From G963665545 sp963665545 (lineage in GTDB: Bacteria > Pseudomonadota > Gammaproteobacteria > Xanthomonadales > SZUA-36), in NCBI GenBank assembly GCA_963665545.2, contig CAXXKZ010000004.1, forward strand, positions 868,001 to 932,000: a stretch of 64,000 nucleotides of DNA, in the 5' to 3' direction. The position numbers and the translations under genes were made by a program. This document shows, piece by piece, positions 55,229-63,440 of the stretch (its first letter is position 1; each line of letters starts with the position of its first letter). Under the pieces are notes generated by a model. It had not been told where the DNA came from. It ran no database searches and worked only from the letters and a program-made list of their open reading frames with translations.

Positions 55229-57294
55229 ATGAACTGCGATCCACGTTATAAAATCTTGTTCGAGCCTGTCGACATTGGCCCGGTGAAAGCAAAAAACCGC
55301 TTTTACCAGGTCCCGCACTGTACCGGCATGGGCTGGCTGCGACCCCACATGGTGGCAGACCTGCGCGCCACCAAGGCCGAGGGCGGCTGGGGTGTTGTTT
55401 GCACTGAATATTGTTCCATCCACCCGGCATCTGACGACATTCCCCTGCCGACGCATACTTTGTGGGATGACAATGATGTCCGGGCCCACCGCCTGATGAC
55501 CGACAAGGTTCACGAACACGGCGCCCTGGCAGGGGTGGAGCTTTGGATTGGCGGTAGCAGGACCTCCAACCTGCTCAGCCGGGAAGTACCGATGGATGCG
55601 GTGTCAATGCCCAACTGGGAGGGCAACCCGTACCAGTCACGGGCCATGACCAAATCCGATATTGTAGAACTTCGCCGTTGGCATCGGAATGCGGCCTTGC
55701 GGGCAAAGAAAGCCGGCTTTGATATTGTTTATGTTTATGCAACCCACCATTATCTACTGGATAATTTTCTCAACCCCACCATAAACAGCCGCACAGACGA
55801 ATATGGCGGCAGCCAGGAAAATCGGATGCGGCTGGTGCGCGAACTCATCGAGGACACCAAAGAAGCCGTGGGCGACACGTGCGCCGTGGCGGTTCGCTTC
55901 TCGGTTGACGATGGTGGAGGACCAGACGGCACACCGGTTCACGCCGACCGGATGGAAATTTCGAAGCGCTGGCCGAGATGCCGGATTTATGGGATATCAA
56001 CATCGCGGACTATTCGCTTGAAATGGGTGTTTCGCGGTTTGTCGGGGAAGCTGCGCTCGAAGATTACATGGCCACCGTCAAATCGAAGACCACCAAGCCG
56101 GTCGTCACGGTGGGACGCTTCACTTCTCCCGATACCATGGTCGGCCAGGTCAGACGCGGAATCGTGGATTTCATCGGTGCCGCTCGACCTTCCATTGCCG
56201 ACCCGTTTCTGCCAAAGAAAATTGAACAGGGCCGGGCCGAAGATATCCGGGAATGCATCGGCTGTAATATCTGTTATACAGGCGACAGCAAACACTATCC
56301 CATTCGCTGCACCCAAAATCCAACCATGGGAGAAGAATGGCGCCGGGGATGGCACCCTGAAAATATTGCCGCCAAAGGATCAGACGATCTGGTGCTGGTG
56401 GTGGGTGCCGGACCAACGGGCCTGGAGGCCGCCCGAGCGTTGGGCCAGCGGGGATACAAGGTGCTATTGGCCGAAGCGACCCGCGAACTGGGCGGGCGGG
56501 TGACCGCCGAATCACAATTACCCGGTTTGTCTGAATGGGCGCGCGTGAGGGATTATCGTGTGGGCCAATTGAACAAAATGGCCAATGTGGAAATTTATCG
56601 CGAAAGCCATCTGAGCCTGGCGGATATCCTGGACGTGGGTGCCGGCCATGTTGCCATTGCCACCGGATCCAAATGGCGTCGTGATGGTTATGGCAACACC
56701 CACAGTGCTGCTATGGATCCCCTGCCCTCGAGGGACAAAACATTCACGCCCGACGACATTATGGCGGGCAAGGTACCCAGCGGATCAGTCCTGGTATTCG
56801 ATGATGATGGCTTTTACATGGCCAGTCTGATGGCTGAAAAACTCAGAACAAATGGCAACGAGGTGTGTTACGTGACGCCGCGTCCGATGGTGTCCCAATG
56901 GAGTCGTTATACCGACGAACAGCCTCGCGTACACCGGCAGCTCGCCCAGATGGGCGTGCAGATCAAACTTAATCATGAATTGGCCAGTTTTGATGGCAAT
57001 AATGCGACCTTGAAGTGCGCGTTTACGGGCCTGGAGCACATGATCGCGGCCGATAACCTGGTTCTGGTGACTTGCCGGGCACCGCAAGACAGCCTGTACC
57101 ACGAATTATTGGCAGCCATTGAAAATCAAGTCGATGGGGCCCCAAAATCCGTCAAGCGAATCGGTGATGCGGAGGCGCCGGCGATCATTGCTGCGGCTGT
57201 CTATGCCGGGCACAAGTATGCGCGCGAACTGGATTGTGACATTGACCCAGACATGCCCGCAAAGGTCGACCGCGTTTTGGTTGGCCGCGATTGA
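55229..57294 (+). CDS. Trimethylamine/dimethylamine dehydrogenase-like flavoprotein (one frameshift)
   Basis: Corrected length about 688 residues. An old-yellow-enzyme barrel comes first: RFYQVPHCTGMG, where C31 matches the cysteine covalently bound to FMN in trimethylamine dehydrogenase, then GVVCTEYCSIHP and LWDINIAD, which keep Tyr and Trp of the substrate bowl. A 4Fe-4S site follows, CIGCNICYTGDSKHYPIRC. A dinucleotide-binding domain (LVVGAGPTGLEAARAL) and ATGSKWRRDG complete it. The frame breaks near 55962, where one T is missing from TTT; the restored sequence reads MEIFEALAEMPDLWD. It probably demethylates a methylated amine, passing electrons to ETF; the exact amine is uncertain. Confidence 0.82.
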
Positions 57295-57322
57295 AGAACC
57301 GCTACACAGATGGAGCGTCAAA

Positions 57323-57891
57323 ATGAATTTGGATAATGCCCGTCAGTTGACCCACACCCAGTGGCAGCGAATGGCGGCGGCACTTAAAGATTCGGCCGAG
57401 ACGCGGTTGTTTATCGGCGGAGAATTTGTCGACGCCGCCAGGCTCGCGTATTGGGGATGGTAGAAAAAGCAGCTTCAGAAGGCGGCAAAATTGAATTCGG
57501 CGGCGCGGCCCCGACAGGAGACCTTGCAAAGGGGGCGTACATCATTCCAACCATGATTAGCGGCGTGAAGAACAATGATCACATCGCACAGTATGAAGCC
57601 TTTGGTCCGGTGGTCGCAGTGATCAGGGTCGACAGCGACACCGAAGCGATCGAAGTCGCCAATAATTCCATCTACGGGCTGCAGGGCAGCGTGTGGACGG
57701 ACAATTACCGCAGGGCGATGCGCTTTGTGCGCGAAATACAATGCGGTACTTTCTTGGTCAACAGCTTTGAAGAAGGCGACATGACCCAACCGTTTGGCGG
57801 CTTCAAACAATCCGGCAATGCCAAGGACAAATGCTTTGAGAGCCTGTTGAGCTACACCAACACAAAAGCCGCCTGGTTCCGCTTGAACTAA
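57323..57891 (+). pseudogene. Aldehyde dehydrogenase with internal deletion of the catalytic core
   Basis: The 5' part reads MNLDNARQLTHTQWQRMAAA...LFIGGEFVDAAR, an aldehyde dehydrogenase N-terminus (ALDH, PuuC-like). It then jumps near 57445-57452 to GMVEKAASEGGKIEFGG, IIPTMISGV, YEAFGPVVAVIRVD, NNSIYGLQGSVWTDN and PFGGFKQSGNAKD, the C-terminal third of the family. The middle, about 300 residues including the NAD-binding part and the catalytic Glu and Cys, is missing, and the two parts are in different frames. It cannot encode an active enzyme. It follows the methylamine-type dehydrogenase by 28 bases. Confidence 0.85.
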
Positions 57892-57950
57892 GGCTAACTG
57901 CGAATTCCAGCAAGGTTGTATACACCAGGAAACGTTTGTACGCTACCTCC

Positions 57951-58156
57951 GGAAGGTCCCATGAGCGGACTGCTGCCCACTCCTGGCGGATGGCCCTTCG
58001 GGCTACCCTCACTCCTCCGCGCTTGGTAGGTCGGCTTCAGGGAACATCCTGTTCCCTCGCGCCTCGCTGAGCCATCCATGGCTCAGCGACCCAGTCGCTT
58101 GTGCGTCGTTCGGCATCCTTGAAGTCGCGGCCAGCAGTCCGCTCATGGGACTTTCC
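57951..58156 (+). repeat. MITE-like hairpin repeat, copy B (complete, 206 bp)
   Basis: Terminal inverted repeats of 25 bases, 57951-57975 and 58132-58156, with one mismatch. No gene inside. The central hairpin at 58064-58089 has a 12-bp stem, TCGCTGAGCCAT / ATGGCTCAGCGA. Compared with copies A and C, two adjacent base pairs of this stem are changed on both arms, so pairing is kept. The GGAACATCCTGTTCC palindrome is also present. About 45 bases to the left resemble those beside copies A and C. Bases 58157-58336 show no gene. Confidence 0.8.
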
Positions 58157-58336
58157 TAACGCTGGCACAAGCCGATTCAGAGCAGGGGGTCCTGGAAGCA
58201 GCACTGTCACTTTTTCCGGCTTGTTCCAACTTATGGCACATAGGGGTCACAAATGTCGTTGATTTGGCGCGTGTGTCATGCCATTGGTTGCCCCAGGAAG
58301 GATGCGGTCGTGCGAGCCCAAGAGCCGCACCGTGCA

Positions 58337-58545
58337 GCAAAGTGTCGTGAGGGGGTTGTGGTTCGCTCCATCAAGGTGGATGCCGAGGGACGACAAGCGA
58401 CTGGGTCGCTGGTCCATGGATGGACCAGCGAGGCGACACGGAACAGGATGTTCCGTTGGAGCCGACCCACCAAGCGCGGAGGAGTGAGGGAAGCCCGAAG
58501 GGCCATCCGCCAGGAGCGAACCGCAACTGCCTCATGACACTTTGC
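58337..58545 (-). repeat. MITE-like hairpin repeat, copy C (complete, 209 bp)
   Basis: Terminal inverted repeats of 33 bases, 58337-58369 and 58513-58545, matching at 29 positions. In reverse orientation relative to copies A and B. Internal order is the same as in copy A, including the TCGCTGGTCCAT / ATGGACCAGCGA hairpin. Outside the right arm a further ~45 bases match the left flank of copy A. Bases 58546-58701 hold no gene. Confidence 0.8.
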
Positions 58546-58701
58546 GGTAACGATGGCACCGAGCCTTACCTGTGAACAACGTTGCTGGAATTCACAGTTA
58601 ACCCGCATTTTTCGCCAAGGATTCGGAATTTGCAGTGTGCCTGGCGAAGCAGTCCATGCGGTGCAACACCGTAATGCGCCTGCTGCAGCGGGCTTTCACG
58701 C

Positions 58702-59295
58702 TTAGAGATGTTTCAGAAGCCGCCTGAGGTCTTCATGGATACCGTTCGGATCGGTGTGGTGATCGTAGTACATGATGATGCGCCCTTGCGGATCAATCAG
58801 GTAAATGCCCTCTACTGTTTCAAATTCTCGTTCCACAGCCTGGTGCTTCGACCGTCTCAGTCGCGCCGACAAATCACCGCCCACGTCTTTGGCCAATTCA
58901 AACAGCGGATAAATTCTCAGAAATTCCTCCCTGTCCGACTGTTCAGCAGAATGTACACCCATCTGATCGAGGGGCATGATCAATAGCAGCCGGACACGAG
59001 ACTGTTTGCGCCCCTGTGCAATATGCAGTTGTCGGAGTCCGACCAATTGGGATTTGCACGCATCCTCGCACGGCGCGGGCAGCGCAAAGACGATCACCCA
59101 GCGGCCCTGAAATCTGTTCTTGTGTTCGGCCGGCCACATCACGGGAATTACCGGCTGCAGCAGCACGCCCTGGGCGGGCCGAAACTCGGGGACGATACCG
59201 ATGGCCTCGGTCATCACCAACCATGCCAGGAGCAGTGGCACAAAGAATACGCCTGCAATGCCAAGCAGCAGCAACCGCGGGCGCAGCGGCTTCAT
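58702..59295 (-). CDS. SCO1/SenC-like thioredoxin-fold protein near the respiratory operon
   Basis: 197 residues. One N-terminal membrane helix (LLLLGIAGVFFVPLLLAWLV), then a thioredoxin-like part: WVIVFALPAPCEDACKSQL, where the CxxxC pair resembles the copper site of SCO proteins, and GIYLIDPQGRIIMYYDHHTDPNGI near the C-terminus. The family assists copper-centre assembly in cytochrome c oxidase. The position after the alternative complex III genes suggests a terminal oxidase nearby, outside the window. The sequence is divergent, so SCO activity is inferred. Confidence 0.6.
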   Translation of the reverse strand: MKPLRPRLLLLGIAGVFFVPLLLAWLVMTEAIGIVPEFRPAQGVLLQPVIPVMWPAEHKNRFQGRWVIVFALPAPCEDACKSQLVGLRQLHIAQGRKQSRVRLLLIMPLDQMGVHSAEQSDREEFLRIYPLFELAKDVGGDLSARLRRSKHQAVEREFETVEGIYLIDPQGRIIMYYDHHTDPNGIHEDLRRLLKHL

Positions 59296-59363
59296 GGCCT
59301 ATCCTGTGAGGCGATGCGGTGGGGGCGCAATGCCAAGACGTGCTGATCAAGAATGACTTGTTT

Positions 59364-59810
59364 TTACTCGGTGTAAAACTGCTTGTTAAATTGTATCACC
59401 GCCGGCTCCTCCAAACCCTCGATATTCACGTTCACAGTAAATGCGAAGCTTTCCTCGTTGTAGACACGCAGAATGCCGATGTAATACACCGCTCCGCCGA
59501 GGTCGCTGATCCTTCGCATTTAGATATTGCGACGTTGCCCGGACAGGTTGACGGCGCTCGCCTTGACGTCTGCGTCCACGGGAATTCCCGGCGCGTTTTC
59601 TACTTTCTTCAAAACCGTAATGTTCAGCATGGCTCGATTTGATGATCGCTGGATGCTGTAGGCCTGGGCCATCTGTATCGGAATCAGGGTGGTGCTCAAA
59701 GCGTTGTAGTGGATAACGTATTCATCCAAATCCAATGATTGTTCGGCCAAAGATTGATTTGAAACCCCGACAATGCTCAGCACCAAAGCAACTGCTAAAA
59801 ATCGCTTCAT
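59364..59810 (-). CDS. DUF4426 periplasmic protein with an in-frame TAA
   Basis: The signal peptide MKRFLAVALVLSIVGVSNQSLA is followed by LDEYVIHYNALSTTLIP, SSNRAMLNITVLKK and SAVNLSGQRRNI, then TAA at 59520-59522. The same frame continues as MRRISDLGGAVYYIGILRVYNEESFAF and ends QFNKQFYTE, the second half of the DUF4426 domain. Total 149 codons with the stop at codon 97. A point mutation such as AAA or GAA to TAA, or a base-call error, explains it best. Function of the family is unknown. Confidence 0.72.
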
Positions 59811-59837
59811 GACATGTCTCCAATTCGTTTCAAAGCA

Positions 59838-61049
59838 TTAGAGCCTGCGTATGGGTTTGAGTTTCATTTCCCATCGAGAATAAAGCGGATACTGCCTTGC
59901 AAGCAGCATCAGCACGACGAGAAACCCCGCCAGCAAGCCGACGGCGATACTGATGTCAAGCACATTGGAAAACGGGCTGTCGTCAGGTGAGAAGACCGGG
60001 ACAATCATCAGGTATTTGCTGATCCAGATGCCCAGGTTGATGCCGAATGCAATGATGCACATCGCCAGCAGAGATCGCTTGACCCAAGCGAATATGAAAC
60101 AGGCAAACGGAACGAAGAAGCAACCGGCCATCATGGTCCAGTAATACGGTGCATAGTGACCATACATCTGCCGCCACATGGGTCCAAACTCATGTGGCAG
60201 GTTGCCGAACCAAATTACGAAAAACTGGGCCCAGAAAAAATACAGCCAAATGAGCGTGTACGCGGTGACCAGCATGCCAAGGAAGCGCACCTGATCGGGC
60301 CCGAATGGAGATCCGGTTTTGTTTGCTTGCCTCAGTATTGCCGGGAACACAATCATCGCCGCGGACCCGGCGAACAGATTTCCGAACCAAAAGAAAATCG
60401 GGAACACCGAGCTGTGCCAGTGTGGCACCAGCGTCATCGCGAAATCCCAGGCAAAAAGGGTATTGCAGATTACAAAGCCAAGTATGATCAGAGGCGACAT
60501 CAGGTAAAGCTGACTCTCAATTTTGCGATGATCGGCTTCGTTGCCCGGGCTCGCAGAAGGCAGGTCGGGCTTGAGCCCTTTGACCACGTATATTGCGCTC
60601 AGGGCATAGAACAACAGCAGGCAAAAGAGGTTTCTGATCAGCAACCAGTCGATGTTCAGCCACGGGCTCAGATGTGCATCCGGGCCGGCCGACAACCAGT
60701 AGAACATGTCGTCCCTGGCGTAGAAGTAAATCAGCCCCAGGCCCGCAATGGCGAGCGGAAAAAACGCCAGGGTGCTGAATCCGGCAAGCCGGTGGTACGG
60801 CTTGGACCATTGCGCCTTAACCAGTCGCGACACGGCGCAAAATACCACGCCGGCCTGGCTGATGCCCATCAGATACAGGTAGGAGGCAGTAAATAAGGGG
60901 AAATTGGGTTCAACCGTTGCATCGCTCAGCCCGTATACCAGGCTGGCCAGTCCCAGGACGAACAGCACGATGAGCACCCACAGAGCCGCCGTGCCGCGGC
61001 CACGAGGCGGCACAGTCGTCATGGCTGCAGTGGTTTGGGTCGCACTCAT
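59838..61049 (-). CDS. actF: Alternative complex III membrane subunit ActF
   Basis: 403 residues with about ten hydrophobic helices. LMGISQAGVVFCAVSRLVKAQW near residue 55 and WDFAMTLVPHWHSSVFPIFFWFGNLFAGSAAM near 200 are typical of the NrfD/PsrC-like ActF subunit, the smaller paralogue of ActC. It anchors the menaquinol or ubiquinol:cytochrome c oxidoreductase in the membrane. It overlaps actE by 4 bases (ATGA) and is the last act gene of the operon. Confidence 0.88.
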   Translation of the reverse strand: MSATQTTAAMTTVPPRGRGTAALWVLIVLFVLGLASLVYGLSDATVEPNFPLFTASYLYLMGISQAGVVFCAVSRLVKAQWSKPYHRLAGFSTLAFFPLAIAGLGLIYFYARDDMFYWLSAGPDAHLSPWLNIDWLLIRNLFCLLLFYALSAIYVVKGLKPDLPSASPGNEADHRKIESQLYLMSPLIILGFVICNTLFAWDFAMTLVPHWHSSVFPIFFWFGNLFAGSAAMIVFPAILRQANKTGSPFGPDQVRFLGMLVTAYTLIWLYFFWAQFFVIWFGNLPHEFGPMWRQMYGHYAPYYWTMMAGCFFVPFACFIFAWVKRSLLAMCIIAFGINLGIWISKYLMIVPVFSPDDSPFSNVLDISIAVGLLAGFLVVLMLLARQYPLYSRWEMKLKPIRRL

Positions 61050-61570
61050 GGGTCACCAAACTCGTTTTTAATGAAGTTGATCACGTCCCACCTTTCCTGC
61101 TGGCTGAGGGCGTCGCGATAGAACGGCATCGCCACGCGACCGCGCGTCAGGGTGAAAAAGATTTGGCCGTCGGCCTGATCCTGGGTGTAGTCCTCGTTCA
61201 GATCGACGGGCGTCGGATCGGTAAATTTTTGTCCCACCGGGCCGTCTCCGCGCCCTTGTGCGCCATGGCAGGTCATGCAATTGATGCTGTAGAAATATTT
61301 GCCCCGGGAGATCGACTGGGCGCTGGCAGGCACGGGATTTATGATTGTCACGGCTGCATCCTTGGCGGCGAAAATCGCGGCTTCGCCAGTCGGGTTGGGC
61401 AGGAATTCTCCGCCGTTTACCGGCACCGAGCCAGGTCCTGGCGGCGCAATGGATTCCTGCGGCTTTTCAGACGGCTGGTCGACCATGTCCTTGTCCCAGG
61501 AATTGGCCAGCGCTGTGGCAACATGCCCGCATATCAGTAAGGCAACGAACGCAACCCTGAAACGATTCAT
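61046..61570 (-). CDS. actE: Alternative complex III monoheme cytochrome c subunit ActE
   Basis: 174 residues with an N-terminal signal peptide. The heme c site CMTCH is at residues 98-102, followed by GAQGRGDGPVGQKF and an axial Met in GRVAMPFYRDALS. Between signal and heme is a Pro/Gly-rich linker (PVNGGEFLPNPTGEAAIF). It passes electrons from the complex to a soluble or oxidase-bound cytochrome. Overlaps actD (ATGA). Confidence 0.9.
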   Translation of the reverse strand: MNRFRVAFVALLICGHVATALANSWDKDMVDQPSEKPQESIAPPGPGSVPVNGGEFLPNPTGEAAIFAAKDAAVTIINPVPASAQSISRGKYFYSINCMTCHGAQGRGDGPVGQKFTDPTPVDLNEDYTQDQADGQIFFTLTRGRVAMPFYRDALSQQERWDVINFIKNEFGDP

Positions 61571-62109
61571 CCGCTTTGCTCCGTTGCTGCCTGCGCCGCC
61601 GCCTGCACTTCTTCCGCCCGGACTTCGTCCGCGCCCGCGTCACGCAGAATGGTCTCGGCGCGCCTGGAATGATCACCATCGTCGCAGGCAACCGCCACCG
61701 CAAACTTGTCTACGGCTGATTCCGGCACGTAAATGCGCTCCCGAATCGCAGGTAGCCGTGCGCTGATCAGAAAGCCCAGCACGGTGGCGACAATGCCGAA
61801 CAGGATGGTCAACTCGTAAGTAATGATCAGGAAGGGCGGAAAGGTAATGATGGGCCGCCCGCCAGTGGGGTGCAAATAGAGCACGGCGGTGACGGCCGCC
61901 AGTAAGAACCCCGATGATGCGCCAATTATGGCGCCAAAAAAGGTAAAACGTTTGATCGCCGACTTCTTTTTGCCCAGCACTTCTTCCACGCCCTCTATCG
62001 GGATCGGCGACAAAAGTTCAGGCGTGCCCAAGCCGGCAGCCTTGACTTTTCCAGCGGCTGCAAGCGCCGAATCCGGCTCATGGAAAAGCCCTACGATGTA
62101 GTTTGCCAT
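61567..62109 (-). CDS. actD: Alternative complex III subunit ActD (DUF3341)
   Basis: 180 residues. N-terminal cytosolic part YIVGLFHEPDSALAAAGKVKAAG, two membrane helices (FFGAIIGASSGFLLAAVTAVLYL and LTILFGIVATVLGFLIS) and a C-terminal soluble tail, as in DUF3341 ActD. Ala/Glu-rich C-terminus. It overlaps the actC end by 19 bases. Confidence 0.92.
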   Translation of the reverse strand: MANYIVGLFHEPDSALAAAGKVKAAGLGTPELLSPIPIEGVEEVLGKKKSAIKRFTFFGAIIGASSGFLLAAVTAVLYLHPTGGRPIITFPPFLIITYELTILFGIVATVLGFLISARLPAIRERIYVPESAVDKFAVAVACDDGDHSRRAETILRDAGADEVRAEEVQAAAQAATEQSG

Positions 62110-63440
62110 GCGGCCCCCCCTTCACTTTGCTTCTTTTCGGGCTTGTCCATGGTCTCCTTGACTTCGTAGATGGACACGCTTGGGAAAATCTTGACGAAGA
62201 TCAGGAACATCGTCGTGAACATCCCGAGGGTGCCGATAAGAATTGAAATCTCGACCAGGCTCGGGACGTACAGGCCCCAGGCATCGGGCAGGTATTGCCG
62301 CGACAGCGAGGTGCCGACAATCAGGAAGCGCTCGGTATACATGCCGATATTGATTGCAATCGACAATATCAGCATCGGCAGGAACGAGGTCCTGAAACGC
62401 TTCGAGATGAGCACCAGCGGCAGAAATGCGCAAAACAGGATCATCTCCCAATACAGCACGGCGTAGTAACCGAACATCTTGAATTTCATTGCTTCATGTT
62501 CGCTGGAGGTGCCGCTGTACCATCCGGTAAATACCTCCAGTATGTTGATATAGGTCCAAATCAGTGACAGCGCCAGCAGCAGCTTGCCCAGGTTATCAAA
62601 GTGCACTTGGGTGATGTACTGCTCGAATTTCATGTATTTCCTGAGCACGAACATCACCGTGACAATGCCGGCGGTTCCAGAATAAATCGCCCCGACCACG
62701 AAATATGGCGCATAGATTGTCTGGTGCAGCGCCGGCACAATAGACAGGGCGAAATCCCACGAAACGATACTGTGCACCGAGACCGCCAACGGAATGATCA
62801 GGACCGCCAGGAAAGTGTAGGCCCAGTTCAATCGGTGCCATTGTGTGTCTGTTCCACGCCAGCCCAGGGACAACAACACGTACATGTGATGGCGCCAGCC
62901 GCGGGTCCGGTCCCGCACCGCGGCGAAGTCGGGAATAGAGCCCATGTAAATGAAAATCGTGCTGCCGGTGAGATAAGTGGTGACGGCCATCACGTCAAAC
63001 AGCAGCGGTGACTTGAAATTGGGCCACAGTTCCATCTGGTTGGGGTACGGCAAGGTCCAGTGTACGAACCAGGGGCGCCCCAGGTGCACCAAGACCATGG
63101 TTGCGGCCACCATCAAAGAAAACAGCGTCATCGCCTCGGCGCTGCGGTACATCGCCTTGCGCCACTCGCTGTTGGTAATGTGCAGCACGCATGACAGCAG
63201 GGTGCCGGAGTGGCTGAGGCCGATCCAGAAGATGAAGCTGGCCAGGTAAGTGCCCCAGACTGCGGGGTGATTGTTTCCTGCCGCCCCGATGCCATAGAAA
63301 AGCTGGTAAAACCAGGGGAAAAAGAAGCAAATCAGCGTGACAGCGATAGCAATGGCCAGCGTCGTGTAATACCCGCGCCCGGTCTCGACCAGAGACCGTA
63401 CGACATCGCGGTTGACGTCGGCGTATTGCAGCTTATCCAT
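62091..63440 (-). CDS. actC: Alternative complex III quinol-oxidising membrane subunit ActC (NrfD/PsrC family)
   Basis: 449 residues from ATG 63440 (MDKLQYADVNRDVV), preferred over 63518 because the longer form would overlap actB by 86 bases. About ten helices. FIFWIGLSHSGTLLSCVLHI, VSWDFALSIVPALHQTIYAPYFVVGAIYSG and MYTERFLIVGTSLSRQY are conserved NrfD/PsrC landmarks around the quinol site. It probably takes electrons from quinol and hands them to the iron-sulfur subunit ActB. Confidence 0.93.
   Translation of the reverse strand: MDKLQYADVNRDVVRSLVETGRGYYTTLAIAIAVTLICFFFPWFYQLFYGIGAAGNNHPAVWGTYLASFIFWIGLSHSGTLLSCVLHITNSEWRKAMYRSAEAMTLFSLMVAATMVLVHLGRPWFVHWTLPYPNQMELWPNFKSPLLFDVMAVTTYLTGSTIFIYMGSIPDFAAVRDRTRGWRHHMYVLLSLGWRGTDTQWHRLNWAYTFLAVLIIPLAVSVHSIVSWDFALSIVPALHQTIYAPYFVVGAIYSGTAGIVTVMFVLRKYMKFEQYITQVHFDNLGKLLLALSLIWTYINILEVFTGWYSGTSSEHEAMKFKMFGYYAVLYWEMILFCAFLPLVLISKRFRTSFLPMLILSIAINIGMYTERFLIVGTSLSRQYLPDAWGLYVPSLVEISILIGTLGMFTTMFLIFVKIFPSVSIYEVKETMDKPEKKQSEGGAAWQTTS

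Noticed and set aside
58253..58537. 94-codon open frame in the gap before the SCO-like gene
   Set aside because: It runs through repeat copy C, is not kept in copies A or B and has no protein-like composition.
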